NCBI RefSeq assembly: GCF_013364155.1
Contig: NZ_CP054916.1
Location: 558,001 to 622,000 of the forward strand
Direction: 5' to 3'
DNA: 64,000 bases
Source: Streptomyces sp. NA02950
GTDB lineage: Bacteria; Actinomycetota; Actinomycetes; Streptomycetales; Streptomycetaceae
The translations under genes were made by a program, and so were the position numbers. The notes under the pieces were generated by a model, which worked only from the letters and a program-made list of their open reading frames with translations, did not search any database and had not been told where the DNA came from. Shown here one piece after another: positions 26,078 through 35,289 of this stretch (position 1 is the stretch's first letter; each line of letters starts with the position of its first letter).

Positions 26078-26776
26078 ATGAGAGAGCCAATCCCGCCGCT
26101 GCTGCAGCCGAGCCTGACCGACCTTCCCCGCGGGCCACACGGGCTCGCGCGGGAGCGTGTGACGGGTTCGCAGCGTCAGCGGCTGCTCTACGCGATGACG
26201 GTCGTGGTGGCCGAAAAGGGCTACATCGCCGCGACCGTGGCCGATGTGACGGCACGGGCAGGCGTGTCCCGCAAGACGTTCTACGAGCTGTTCGCGGACA
26301 AGGAGGAGTGCTTCATCGCCGCTGCGGAGACGGGCCGCGAGCTGATGGTCAAGCGGCTTGAGGCGTCGTTTGCCCGCTCGTCGGCGCAGTCGCTCTCCCG
26401 TGTGGCGACGCTTCGTGCCTCGATCCGTGCCTTTCTCGGGCTGATCGCCGAAGAGCCGGAATTCGCCAGGGCGTTCTTCCTGGAGACGGCGGCGGCCGGC
26501 GGCCGGGCGCAGGAGCACCAGGACTCCTGCCGCTCCTGGTTCGCCGAGTCGATGCGCGCCTGGCACACCAGGGTTCCCGGTCACCGCCGTGTCCCCGATG
26601 AGACCTACATGGCCGCGGCTGACGCCACACACGAAGCCGTCTGCCGCTGTCTGCGCCGCGGGCGCATCGGCGAGGTCCCCGCCCTGGAGGACGCCGTGCT
26701 GCACATCTGTCTCGCCCTGCTGGGCGTGGTCAATCCGGCAGAGGACGCCGGAGAGGGTGAGCCGGGAGAGGTGTGA
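26078..26776 (+). CDS. TetR/AcrR-family regulator
   Basis: The 232-aa protein has a TetR DNA-binding domain after a 25-residue extension: RQRLLYAMTVVVAEKGYIAATVADVTARAGVSRKTFYELFADKEECF, with helix-turn-helix at about 55-75. The C-terminal half is helical and ligand-binding, ligand unknown. It is divergent from the secreted beta-helix gene, its probable target along with itself. Confidence 0.9.
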   Translation: MREPIPPLLQPSLTDLPRGPHGLARERVTGSQRQRLLYAMTVVVAEKGYIAATVADVTARAGVSRKTFYELFADKEECFIAAAETGRELMVKRLEASFARSSAQSLSRVATLRASIRAFLGLIAEEPEFARAFFLETAAAGGRAQEHQDSCRSWFAESMRAWHTRVPGHRRVPDETYMAAADATHEAVCRCLRRGRIGEVPALEDAVLHICLALLGVVNPAEDAGEGEPGEV

Positions 26777-27037
26777 GCGCCGGGTTCCACCGGGTCTCCC
26801 CTGGCGTTACGGGGCGACCCGTCCCATCGATGACCTGCCGGTGGTCCCGCCACCCGCCACAACGCCCGTTGCTCACCGGCAAAAACGGCGCAGCCGTTCC
26901 CGCTCGGCATCCGGTGAGATCGCCCGCCCTTCACCGCGAACAACGACCCTGCCAACAGGCAGTCACATGATCCGCCGGACAGAACCCAATCGACCGAGGC
27001 TGAGGCACACCGGCCTCATGGGGCCATTCTTCGTCGC

Positions 27038-27325
27038 TCAACTCGTCAGCAACTTCAGTACCTGCCGTGTGTCGGAGAGGTCGTCAACCACAACCTCAGC
27101 TCCAGCCTCCCGCAGATCCTCCGTGCTGCTGCGCCCGGTCGCCACCGCCACCACACGCACGCCACCGGCCAGCCCACCCCTCACATCAGCCGGGGTATCC
27201 CCAACGAGCACAGCGCGATCCGCAAAAACGCATGCCCGCTCAAGAGCCGTACGCACCAACTGCGGGCGGTCGTCCGCGTCCTCGCCGAAGGCGCCGATCG
27301 CAAGGTCGATGTACCCCTGACCCGT
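27038..27325 (-). pseudogene. HAD-family phosphatase C-terminal fragment
   Basis: The frame encodes about 95 residues of a phosphoglycolate-phosphatase-like HAD protein: YIDLAIGAFGEDADDRPQLV, then VLVGDTPADVRGGLAGGVRVVAVATG with the motif IV acidic pair (GDTPAD). The N-terminal half with the nucleophile DxD is absent, so it is a truncated gene. Confidence 0.75.
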
Positions 27326-27582
27326 AGAGACCTTGAGTCAACAGAACCGACCGGCCCGCGTGTCCGTGCGATCCCAGGTGAGGCGGAGCCGTCCTCTCAG
27401 CTTCCCTACTGCATGGCCACCGGCCTTGCCCGGCCGCCCGGACAGGGTCGGCCCGGCTCTGAAATCATTTCACCCGGCTCGCCTGGTCCGGTACGATCGC
27501 GGGATTGTTTTCACTGCTGGGAGCCCATGAGGTTCGCGTGTGGTTTCCCTGGCAGTTCCCGGGCTGAGAGCAGGTTTCGTCA

Positions 27583-27963
27583 ATGGCATGTCGTATCAGT
27601 GAACTCGTCCTCGGTTGCCGCGACCCTGAGGTGCTGGCGCGGTTCTGGTGCGAGGTCCTGGACTTCGTCGTACTCGATCGCGAGGACGACGGCACGTTGG
27701 AGATCGGGCCGCGCGAAGGGTTCGGCGGTCCGCAGCCGACGATCATCCTCAGTCGCAGGGATGAGCCGGAGAAGGGGAAATCCCGGCTGCACATCGACGT
27801 CAACGCCACCGACCGCGATCAGGACGCCGAACTCGAACGCCTTCTGAAGCTTGGTGCGCGCCCGGCCGACATCGGTCAGACGGGGCAGGAGCAGTGGCAT
27901 GTCCTGACCGACCCCGAAGGCAATGAGTTCTGCCTGCTCAAGGCCCGCCTCAACCCACTTTGA
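27583..27963 (+). CDS. VOC-family (glyoxalase/bleomycin-resistance fold) protein
   Basis: The 126-aa protein has two beta-alpha-beta-beta-beta halves of the vicinal oxygen chelate fold: ISELVLGCRDPEVLARFWCEVLDF at the start and HVLTDPEGNEFCLL at the end. The presumed metal-side residues include His near 70 (LHIDV) and Glu in GNEFC. This short form is common in streptomycetes as 'VOC family protein' with no fixed substrate. No operon partner is present. Confidence 0.85.
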   Translation: MACRISELVLGCRDPEVLARFWCEVLDFVVLDREDDGTLEIGPREGFGGPQPTIILSRRDEPEKGKSRLHIDVNATDRDQDAELERLLKLGARPADIGQTGQEQWHVLTDPEGNEFCLLKARLNPL

Positions 27964-28101
27964 TGCCCATCGGTCACGCCTCGGCACCAGGTTTCTGGGG
28001 TCTGCCTCGAAGTCCGGTGTGACGGGCGTGTCGTGATGAGGTAAGTGAGGTCTCAGGAAAAGGGTTCATCGACCAAGAAAAACCTGAACACCGGAGACCT
28101 C

Positions 28102-28340
28102 GTGGCCACCCAAGCGGTGACGAGGCGGCTTTACCTGACCGATGAGCAGTGGACGCGGCTGAACCGCTGTTGCCTGTGCCCACGCGGTCGTGGTCGGCCG
28201 TCGGCGTGGACGAAACGGCAGCTCGTCGACGCGATCAGAGGGCGGGTGGGGTCGGTGCGCCCTGGCGCGACGTCCCGGACTGCTATCGCTCCTGGCGGGC
28301 GGTGTAGGTGCTGTTCCGGCGGTGGCAGCGCGCCGGGCCG
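28102..28340 (+). pseudogene. IS5-type transposase N-terminal remnant
   Basis: VTRRLYLTDEQWTRLNRC, then RGRPSAWTKRQLVDAIR, matches the N-terminus of IS5-family transposases. The frame shifts near 28250 to PWRDVPDCYRSWRAV, followed by a stop and VLFRRWQR. The catalytic domain is gone. Confidence 0.8.
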
Positions 28341-28357
28341 TCACAGCCGCCGGTGCC

Positions 28358-28513
28358 GAGCTTCAGCGCGCGGGCTTCGAGCTGGTGCACCAGGCCCGCA
28401 CCGAGCCGTGGGGCCAGACAGTTGCCAGACTTCTCACGGCGGACGGCTTGATCGTCGGGATCTCCTACGCCCCCTCCTTGCACAACCTGCAGGCCGGCCA
28501 GCGCCCCGGGTGA
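28358..28513 (+). pseudogene. VOC-family C-terminal fragment
   Basis: ELQRAGFELVHQARTEPWG, then VARLLTADGLIVGISYAPSL, is the C-terminal half of a bleomycin-resistance/VOC protein, fused directly to the transposase remnant. It has no start of its own. Confidence 0.65.
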
Positions 28514-28931
28514 GCCCGACCCGAGACCGGTGAAGGCGACGCAGATCCCTGGCGTACTCCTCGCCAAGGACAGCCGGCGTAGCATGCCCCACGTGGCAGC
28601 CGTACCCACTCCGCTGCTACCAACGGCCTGGTGATCTCCTACAGACGAACAGCCCGTCCGAAGCGATTCAGCTCCACACATCCCGCCCCCATACGAAGCC
28701 GAATGCCCCCTCGCCACATAGGACACCGTCTTAGCGGCGAGTTGACCATAAACCTTCAATGCTGTCGACATGTGGCCACTTTTGAAAGATCCAGAATCTT
28801 TATCACGCGACAGTTACGGATCTGCCAGACTGCTGTTACCGCACGGGGACCGTTCAAGCTTGCGCTCATCTGGCGCACATTCCTATGGTACTTCGGAAGG
28901 GGTCGTGATAACCGAGGTCCCAGGGGGAGCA
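28514..28931. other. Upstream region of the Ser/Thr kinase gene
   Basis: No gene recognised in about 420 bp. The stretch is noticeably lower in GC than its surroundings from about 28620 to 28900. The kinase frame is open upstream, but the peptide there is not kinase-like. Confidence 0.5.
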
Positions 28932-30470
28932 ATGACAGGACTAAGGAATTCCGCTAACTCGTCACCCGGACGACATTCTGAAGAATGGACCGTGCCCGGC
29001 TATGCCAACGTCCAGGAGTTGGGCAGGGGAGGCAACGGCCGGGTCGTGATCGCCCTGCACACGGCGACCGCCCGGCATGTCGCGATCAAGTATCTCAATG
29101 AAGAACTGGGCACGAGCACTGCATTTCGCACCGCCTTCCAGACCGAGGCCAAGCTCCTCAGCAGTTTGAACTCGCCTCATGTGACGCAGCTGTACGAGTA
29201 TGTCGAAGCGCAGCAGGGCGCCGCCATCGTCATGGAACTGATCGCCGGTGCTGCCCTGCGCGCGCTGCTGCGCCAGGAGGGCCCAACCGGACCCGAGGCC
29301 GCGCTGGTCGTACTCAAAGGGTCCCTCTTGGGCTTGGCCGCCGCTCACAGCGTGGACGTGGTGCATCGGGACTACAAGCCCGAAAACGTGCTGGTCAGCA
29401 TGGACGGCCAGTCCAAACTGGCGGACTTCGGTATCGCCGCGCGTACCGGTGACCACTGCAAGTACGGCACACCGGCGTACATGGCACCCGAGCAGTGGAG
29501 GCAGGAGTCCGCCACCGCGGCCACCGACGTCTATGCCGCCACCGTCACCTTCTACGAGTGTCTCACCGGCGTACGCCCATTCAACGGCACGACGTGGGAA
29601 CTCCTCGCGCAGCACGTCAACGCGCCGGTGCCGCTGGACGACGTGCCAGAAGCGGTGCGCAGCCTGGTACTGCACGGCATGGCCAAGGACCCGGCACAGC
29701 GACCGGAGAACGCCCTTGCCTTCCTCCAAGAATTGGAACGGGTCGCCGCGTCCGCGTACGGGCCCGATTGGGAAGAGCGTGGCCAAAGCCGCCTGGCCGC
29801 CCTAGCGGCCCTGCTGCCCCTGGTGTTCTCACACCTCAAGACGACCCCAGTAGGCGCTGCCGCGGACCTGGCCCTCACCGTGCTACCAGGAGGCCGCCGC
29901 ACACAACTCCTCAAGCGAGATGCCCTGATCGCCGGAGCGGCTGCCCTGGGGGTAGCTGCGATCATGAGCTTGATGCCAGGAGGCTGGGCCGGTCAGGAAG
30001 CGGCTCACGCGGAACAGACCGGGGCGCACGCACAAGCCGTCACCACCCTCAAGCCGGGCGACGACGACTCCAGCAGTCCTTCGGGGAGGACGGACACAGA
30101 CTCCAGGGAGGACACCTCTACAGACGACGGAGGTCGGGACACCGGGACACCACGACCATCACCGTCGGTAGGAGCTACCGCTCCCGAAGGACCGTCACGG
30201 GCGGGTTCGGACACGGGTGACGGGAATTCCGAGACTCCCACCCCCGGGCCGACGACTCCTGGTCCCGGCGATGATGGCGACCCCTCCGAGACTCCCACCC
30301 CCGGGCCGACCACCCCTGACCCCGGCCACCATGACGACCCCTCCGGGACCCCCACCCCGGGACCCACCACCCCTGACACCGGTCACCATGACGACCCCTC
30401 CGGGACCCCCACCCCCGGACCCACCACCCCTGACCCCAGCCACTCCGGGGTAGAGGGCGAGCCCGGGTGA
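28932..30470 (+). CDS. Membrane-anchored Ser/Thr protein kinase (Hanks type)
   Basis: The 512-aa protein has a complete kinase domain at about 24-272: GRGGNGRVV glycine loop, VAIK with Lys53, HRDYKPENV with Asp147, DFG (165-167), GTPAYMAPEQW and the final Arg near 257. A transmembrane helix lies at about 331-349 (DALIAGAAALGVAAIMSLM). The outer region is Asp/Ser/Pro-rich and ends in a 19-residue repeat (ETPTPGPTTPxPGxxxDPS) present about three and a half times, so there are no PASTA domains. The ATG follows GGGGGAGC. The next gene encodes a single-pass protein with repeated Thr-containing motifs, a possible partner. Confidence 0.9.
   Translation: MTGLRNSANSSPGRHSEEWTVPGYANVQELGRGGNGRVVIALHTATARHVAIKYLNEELGTSTAFRTAFQTEAKLLSSLNSPHVTQLYEYVEAQQGAAIVMELIAGAALRALLRQEGPTGPEAALVVLKGSLLGLAAAHSVDVVHRDYKPENVLVSMDGQSKLADFGIAARTGDHCKYGTPAYMAPEQWRQESATAATDVYAATVTFYECLTGVRPFNGTTWELLAQHVNAPVPLDDVPEAVRSLVLHGMAKDPAQRPENALAFLQELERVAASAYGPDWEERGQSRLAALAALLPLVFSHLKTTPVGAAADLALTVLPGGRRTQLLKRDALIAGAAALGVAAIMSLMPGGWAGQEAAHAEQTGAHAQAVTTLKPGDDDSSSPSGRTDTDSREDTSTDDGGRDTGTPRPSPSVGATAPEGPSRAGSDTGDGNSETPTPGPTTPGPGDDGDPSETPTPGPTTPDPGHHDDPSGTPTPGPTTPDTGHHDDPSGTPTPGPTTPDPSHSGVEGEPG
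30228..30451 (+). repeat. 57-bp in-frame tandem repeat in the kinase tail
   Basis: Three full copies and a partial fourth of a 57-bp unit encoding a Pro/Thr-rich 19-residue block. It makes an extended, probably wall-spanning stalk and is a likely site of copy-number variation. Confidence 0.85.
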
Positions 30471-30483
30471 TCAAGATGACCGA

Positions 30484-30517
30484 TGCCAGGCCGGGACAGG
30501 ACATTCCCGGCCTGGCA
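30484..30517 (+). terminator. Terminator hairpin after the kinase gene
   Basis: TGCCAGGCCGGG and CCCGGCCTGGCA form a 12-bp perfect stem with a 10-nt loop, 13 bp after the kinase stop. Confidence 0.7.
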
Positions 30518-30659
30518 CTGGCGCGCCCCATGAGTCATCGCCCGGGTCGGTGACGATCAGACAGCCATCATCAGCGATGTGATCAACAAGGGACCTAAGT
30601 GGAGCTGATCCTCTTGCGGCCGGCGCGAGAGAGGCCATGATGCACATGCGAGGGCTGAC

Positions 30660-31442
30660 ATGACGGACGGTGTCGAGGAATCAGGTTTGCCGTGGCACTT
30701 ACCGGACCCGGAACTGCACCCGACAGTGCCTGACCCGGATCTGCAGCCAACCGTGCCCGACCCCGACCTGCAAGAAACCGTACGAATCCACCCTCCAGCC
30801 CAGGGTGGAAACGTTGACGACGACGCCTACTGTGCCACCGCTCTCGACACTGCTTGGTCCAGCAGCCAATCAGGCGCCACCGAGGTACAGACCGAGAGCA
30901 TGCCCCCACCCATCGGGGCAACTCCCACGGCACATGAGTCCGGTGTGTTCCGCTTCGGCCCAGGCGTCCCCCCCTCGGGGGTGGGGGGTACCGCAGCTGA
31001 GGTCTGGCACGGCGCTGTGCCAGGCGCAGACCACAGCAAACGCCACGGTCGTCTGCGCTGGTTGCGGCGGTACCGTCTGGCGGCAGCGGTGCTGACCGCA
31101 GTCTTGATTTATTTGCTCTGGCCACGGGATACACCGGACATGCGGATCACTAAGGTGACAGCGCACACCAACGCGACCCTCACCTGTGACCAAACCGCGG
31201 AAGTGGTCGCCGTGGTAGGCACCAACGGGCAACCGGGAACGGTCACCTATCGATGGAACCGCAGCGATGGCACCTCATCAGGACCGCTTGAAGAACGCTT
31301 CGGCAAAGGGCAGCACGAGGCTCGACTGCGGTTGCTATGGACATTCCACGGCAGGGGAACGGACGACGCGAAGGCACAGCTGCTCATCACCTCGCCGGCC
31401 CCGCGTACCGTGTCCGTCTCCTTCACCTACACGTGCCGCTGA
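30660..31442 (+). CDS. Single-pass membrane protein with N-terminal TVPD repeats
   Basis: The 260-aa protein starts with three 9-residue repeats, PDPELHPTV (15-23), PDPDLQPTV (24-32) and PDPDLQETV (33-41), followed by a disordered stretch, a basic segment (KRHGRLRWLRRYR) and one transmembrane helix (about 139-154). By the positive-inside rule the repeats are cytoplasmic and the 100-residue C-terminal domain, with Cys near 176 and a final TYTCR, is outside. The Thr-Val-Pro-Asp units resemble pT-x-x-D sites favoured by FHA domains. With a Ser/Thr kinase gene just upstream, it may be a kinase substrate. The family is not recognised, and the ribosome site is weak. Confidence 0.7.
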   Translation: MTDGVEESGLPWHLPDPELHPTVPDPDLQPTVPDPDLQETVRIHPPAQGGNVDDDAYCATALDTAWSSSQSGATEVQTESMPPPIGATPTAHESGVFRFGPGVPPSGVGGTAAEVWHGAVPGADHSKRHGRLRWLRRYRLAAAVLTAVLIYLLWPRDTPDMRITKVTAHTNATLTCDQTAEVVAVVGTNGQPGTVTYRWNRSDGTSSGPLEERFGKGQHEARLRLLWTFHGRGTDDAKAQLLITSPAPRTVSVSFTYTCR

Positions 31443-31605
31443 AACCACTCAAGGCCCCTTGGATGTACGCCGCTCCCCTCTGTGGCCGTTGGGCCGTCGG
31501 CCGGATGGCCCGGCACTGACAACTCGCGGATGAGCACGCCGAGAACGCGCCGGCGCGCCAGAAGACCCTGACTGTCAGCGCAGCGTGCTTGTCGATGGCC
31601 TCAGC

Positions 31606-32295
31606 TCAGATGGTTTGCAGCTGGGTGAGCGTCTGCTGGAGCTCCTCCTTCAACCGACGCCCCGCCTCCTCGGCATCCCCCCGCGCGATGGCGTCGACGA
31701 GGGCGGCATGACTCTCGTCGCCGTGGTTCGGGTCGCCGGAGCGCAGGTTGAGCAATTCCACGAGGTCGATCAGTGCCTGCCGCAGCACGGGGAGGAATTC
31801 GGCGAACAGCGCGGTCAGCACAGGGTTGTGGGCCGCGGCGACGACTTCCGCGTGCAGCGCGATGTCGGCGTCGACGAACTCGGCGTCACTGCTTGTCGCC
31901 GCCTCACGGCGGCGGTCCAGGGCGGCATCCAGGGCAGCGAGGTCGTCTACGGTGCGGCGTTTCGCGGCCAGCTGTGCGGCCTCGACCTCGACAGCGATGC
32001 GGACCTCGTAGGCGTCGGTGACGGCGGCCTGGCGGAGCCGGGTCGACCAGTTCTCCTGGGGCTTGGTGGCGATGACGAATACACCGGCGCCATGGCGCGC
32101 CTGCACCAGTCCGGCCCCCGCGAGCGCGCGGAGCGCCTCGCGGACGGTGGAGCGGCCGACGCCAAGGATCTTGGCGAGGGAGGTCTCACCGGGGAGCTTC
32201 GTACCTACGGGCCACTCCCCGCCCGCGATCGCCTCACGCAGGCGGTCGGTGGCCTGTTCGACCAGGGGGGTTGGTCTCAGCGCGCTCAGTGGCAT
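31606..32295 (-). CDS. GntR-family (FadR/FCD) regulator
   Basis: The 229-aa protein has an N-terminal winged helix (LREAIAGGEWPVGTKLPGETSLAKILGVGRSTVREALRAL) and a C-terminal helical FCD ligand-binding domain with the metal-site residues Asp and His in DADIALHAEVVAAAHNP and the later HAALVDAI. FadR-type regulators usually sense organic acids or sugar acids. It is divergent from leuA, with a small inverted repeat just ahead of its start. Whether it controls leuA, itself or both is unknown. Confidence 0.9.
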   Translation of the reverse strand: MPLSALRPTPLVEQATDRLREAIAGGEWPVGTKLPGETSLAKILGVGRSTVREALRALAGAGLVQARHGAGVFVIATKPQENWSTRLRQAAVTDAYEVRIAVEVEAAQLAAKRRTVDDLAALDAALDRRREAATSSDAEFVDADIALHAEVVAAAHNPVLTALFAEFLPVLRQALIDLVELLNLRSGDPNHGDESHAALVDAIARGDAEEAGRRLKEELQQTLTQLQTI

Positions 32296-32314
32296 GGTCC
32301 TGCACCTTCTTACA

Positions 32315-32331
32315 CCTCAGCTTGTCTGAGG
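32315..32331. promoter_or_regulatory. Inverted repeat upstream of the GntR gene
   Basis: CCTCAG-CTTGT-CTGAGG, 20 bp ahead of the GntR start and 28 bp before the leuA leader peptide ATG. A candidate autoregulatory operator. Confidence 0.45.
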
Positions 32332-32358
32332 AGTTGGATCGAGGTTACCGTACCCGAC

Positions 32359-32406
32359 ATGCCGCTGCGCGAGCTTCTTCTCCTTGGCCGCCGCTGCGGG
32401 GCCTGA
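32359..32406 (+). CDS. leuA leader peptide
   Basis: A 15-codon frame, MPLRELLLLGRRCGA, with five Leu codons including a run of four (codons 6-9). It ends 72 bp before the leuA ATG. Short Leu-rich peptides ahead of leuA are the classic device for leucine attenuation: ribosome stalling at Leu codons changes the RNA fold downstream. The last codons overlap the left arm of a stable hairpin. Confidence 0.8.
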   Translation: MPLRELLLLGRRCGA

Positions 32407-32445
32407 CTCGACCGGCTCCCCGCAGCGGGGGCTTGGTGTGCCGGT
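32391..32445 (+). promoter_or_regulatory. leuA attenuator with competing hairpins
   Basis: CCGCTGCGGGG (32391-32401) pairs perfectly with CCCCGCAGCGG (32418-32428). The same right arm can instead form CCCCG-CAG-CGGGG (32418-32430), extended by ACCGGC (32411-32416) with GCCGGT (32440-32445). The two folds exclude each other, and the first overlaps the end of the leader peptide. This fits Leu-responsive attenuation of leuA. Confidence 0.7.
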
Positions 32446-32478
32446 CAGCTTCTGGCCCAGTGAAAGTAGTTCTGCCCC

Positions 32479-34275
32479 ATGACTTCCTCAGAGACCACGA
32501 CATTTCCCACGCTGCGCACTCCGTCCGCGCCACGCCCGGCCGGTGCTCCGGCCTGGAATCCGCAGCGGCCGAGCGCGATGCCGCACCACCGCTACCAGGC
32601 CGCGCACGAGCGGGTCGCCCTCCCCCTCAAGGGCCGGACGTGGCCGTCCCGCCGTCTGGAGCAGGCTCCGTTGTGGGTGCCCGTCGACCTGCGCGACGGC
32701 AACCAGGCGCTGGCCGAACCGATGGATACCGCGCGCAAGCGCCGGATGTTCCACCTCCTGGTCACGATGGGCTTCAAGGAGATCGAGGTCGGCTACCCGT
32801 CCGCCAGCCAGACCGACTTCGACTTCGTACGTCACCTGGCGACGAGCGGCGCGGTCCCCGAGGACGTGACCATCTCCGTCTTCACAGCGGCCCGCAATGA
32901 CCTCATCGACCGGACGATCGCCTCCATCGAGGGGCTCCCCCGCGTCGTCATCCACCTCTACACCGCCACCGCGCCGGCGTGGCGCAATGTCGTCCTGGGG
33001 CGCTCGCGCCCAGAGGTGCACCAGCTGATCCACGAGGCCGCGGCCTATCTGATGCGCCGGGCCGAGGAACAGCAGGGCGCCGATATCCGGTTCGAGTTCT
33101 CGCCCGAGGTCTTCAATCTGACCGAGCCGGACTTCGTCCTGGAGGTCTGCAACAACATCACCGAGCTGTGGGACGCCTCCCCCGACCGGCCGGTGATCCA
33201 CAACCTGCCGGCCACGGTGGAGATCGCCACGCCCAACGTGTACGCGGACCAGATCGAGTACATGCACCGCCACCTGGCGCGCCGCGACGCGGTGATCCTC
33301 TCGGTGCACCCGCACAACGACCGCGGCACCGGGGTCGCCTGCGCCGAACTCGCCGTCCTGGCGGGCGCCCAGCGAGTGGAGGGCTGCCTGTTCGGCAACG
33401 GCGAGCGGACCGGCAACGTCGACCTGGTCACCCTCGCCCTCAACCTGTACGCGCAGGGCGTGAACCCGATGGTCGACTTCTCCGACATCGACGCGGTGCG
33501 CGAGGTGGTCGAGCACTGCAACAGGCTGCCGGTCCACCCCCGCCACCCGTACGGGGGCGACCTCGTGCACACCGCGTTCTCCGGTACGCACCAGGACGCC
33601 ATCTCCAAGGGCATGGACCACCACGCCAAGCAGGCCGCCGTGGCAGGCATGGCTCCGCAGGAGGCGGCATGGGAGGTTCCGTACCTGCCGATCGATCCGG
33701 GTGACATCGGCCGCACGTACGAGGAAGTCATCCGGATCAACTCTCAGTCCGGCAAGGGCGGTATCGCGCACCTGCTCCAGACGCACTACGGCCTGGACCT
33801 GCCCAGGGGCATGCGCCCGGACTTCTCGCGCACGGTGCAGCGGGCCACCGACGCGAGCGGCCTCGAACTGTCGCACAGCGAGCTGTGGGAGCTGTTCCGC
33901 ACCACCTACATTGCCCCGGCCGACGACGGTCCGCTCGCCCTCACGTCCTGGGAAACCGTCCAGACCGGTCCCGGCGAGCACCAGTTCAGTTGTGTCCTGT
34001 GCGCCGACGGGCAGGAGCAGCGGCTGCGGGGCATCGGCAACGGTCCGCTGTCGGCGCTCACCCACGCACTCGGCAGCGTGGGGATGGGTGCCGACATCCG
34101 CCACTTCGCCGAGCATGCGACGACGGCAGGGCCCGGCAGCCCCGCCGTCGCCTACGTCGAGTGCGAAGTGGATGGCGCCACCTGGTGGGGTGCCGGCTGG
34201 GACACCTCCCCGCTCGCCGCTTCGGTCAACGCGGTCATGGCCGGAGTCAATCGCGCCCGGCAGGCCCGCTCGTGA
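32479..34275 (+). CDS. leuA: 2-isopropylmalate synthase
   Basis: The 598-aa enzyme condenses acetyl-CoA with 2-oxoisovalerate in the first step of leucine synthesis. The TIM barrel starts near residue 60 with [10 protein letters not shown] (metal Asp and catalytic Arg). It continues through the metal-binding [11 protein letters not shown] and [11 protein letters not shown], and the linker subdomain. The C-terminal part (about 490-590, [17 protein letters not shown]) is the leucine-binding regulatory domain. The length matches the long actinobacterial LeuA form. It is preceded by an Leu-rich leader peptide and attenuator, and its stop overlaps the start of an ABC ATPase gene. Confidence 0.95.
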   Translation: MTSSETTTFPTLRTPSAPRPAGAPAWNPQRPSAMPHHRYQAAHERVALPLKGRTWPSRRLEQAPLWVPVDLRDGNQALAEPMDTARKRRMFHLLVTMGFKEIEVGYPSASQTDFDFVRHLATSGAVPEDVTISVFTAARNDLIDRTIASIEGLPRVVIHLYTATAPAWRNVVLGRSRPEVHQLIHEAAAYLMRRAEEQQGADIRFEFSPEVFNLTEPDFVLEVCNNITELWDASPDRPVIHNLPATVEIATPNVYADQIEYMHRHLARRDAVILSVHPHNDRGTGVACAELAVLAGAQRVEGCLFGNGERTGNVDLVTLALNLYAQGVNPMVDFSDIDAVREVVEHCNRLPVHPRHPYGGDLVHTAFSGTHQDAISKGMDHHAKQAAVAGMAPQEAAWEVPYLPIDPGDIGRTYEEVIRINSQSGKGGIAHLLQTHYGLDLPRGMRPDFSRTVQRATDASGLELSHSELWELFRTTYIAPADDGPLALTSWETVQTGPGEHQFSCVLCADGQEQRLRGIGNGPLSALTHALGSVGMGADIRHFAEHATTAGPGSPAVAYVECEVDGATWWGAGWDTSPLAASVNAVMAGVNRARQARS

Positions 34276-35072
34276 ACGCGGCTCCCGTACTGCGGTTGCG
34301 CGACGTGGACTTCGTCCGCGACGGCAATCCGATCCTGCACGAGATATCCCTGACGGTGCGGCCCGGTGAGCACTGGGCGCTACTCGGCGCGAACGGCGCG
34401 GGCAAGAGCACGCTGCTCAGCCTGATGGGGGCGCTCACCCACCCGACCCGGGGCACGGTCGAGGTCCTCGGCCATGAGCTGGGCAGGGTCGATCTGCGTC
34501 AACTGCGCACGTACGTCGGCCATGTCGACCCGCGTCACGCACCGCGCTCCCCCCTACGGGTTCGCGACGTGGTGCTCACCGGACTGACCAGCACCATCGA
34601 GCCGGTGCCCCGTTGGCGCCCGGCGGACGAGCAGGTCACGCGGGCCGACCACCTCATTGGACTGCTCGGTCTCGGGGCCCGTCGCCAGGCACGGTGGCCG
34701 ACGCTGTCCCAGGGTGAGCGGGGCCGTGCGCTGATCGCGCGGGCGCTGCTGCCCGATCCGCGGTTGCTGCTGCTCGACGAGCCCGCCACCGGGCTTGACG
34801 TCGCCGGCCGCGAGCAGCTCATCGAACGGATCGACACACTGCAGCGCACCTTTCCGGAGCTGTCGTCGGTGCTGGTCACGCACCATATGGAGGAGCTTCC
34901 TCCGGGCACCACGCATGTGATGCTGCTGCGCGACGGCCGCGCTGCGAACTCCGGCCCCGTCGGCGAGGTTCTCACCAGCGATCAGGTCAGCAAGTGCTTT
35001 GACCACCCGATCCGGCTCACACGCACCGACGGCCGGTGGACCGTGCGCACGAGCCGCGCGCCCCTGCCGTAA
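34272..35072 (+). CDS. ABC transporter ATP-binding protein
   Basis: The 266-aa ATPase has Walker [10 protein letters not shown] (about 40-48), a Q-loop region, signature LSQGERGR, Walker [13 protein letters not shown] and the switch His in VTHHMEE. It resembles the YlmA/ModF-like stand-alone ABC ATPases. No permease or binding-protein gene is adjacent. The GTG start overlaps the leuA stop (GTGA), so its level follows leuA. The substrate, or even a transport role, is unknown. Confidence 0.88.
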   Translation: MNAAPVLRLRDVDFVRDGNPILHEISLTVRPGEHWALLGANGAGKSTLLSLMGALTHPTRGTVEVLGHELGRVDLRQLRTYVGHVDPRHAPRSPLRVRDVVLTGLTSTIEPVPRWRPADEQVTRADHLIGLLGLGARRQARWPTLSQGERGRALIARALLPDPRLLLLDEPATGLDVAGREQLIERIDTLQRTFPELSSVLVTHHMEELPPGTTHVMLLRDGRAANSGPVGEVLTSDQVSKCFDHPIRLTRTDGRWTVRTSRAPLP

Positions 35073-35089
35073 CCCGGCCCTGGGCAGGT

Positions 35090-35123
35090 GGGGCGGTACC
35101 CGCCGACCGGCGCGTACCGCCCC
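35090..35123 (+). terminator. Terminator of the leuA-ABC operon
   Basis: GGGGCGGTAC and GTACCGCCCC form a 10-bp stem, with an inner CGCC/GGCG pairing in the loop, 17 bp after the ATPase stop. Confidence 0.7.
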
Positions 35124-35289
35124 CAGCCCCTCCAGCAACACAGTGGAGCGGTAGCGTCACGGCCCCCCGCTCCGCCCCGGGGCGGCATCCGCCGGCCGTG
35201 CGTTGGGGAGCCGGTCGGTAGAGGGAACCCCGTGACCTCGGGTCGTGCTGCTCCAGCCCGCCGCCGGGGCGCGGGACGCGGTGCCCCGG

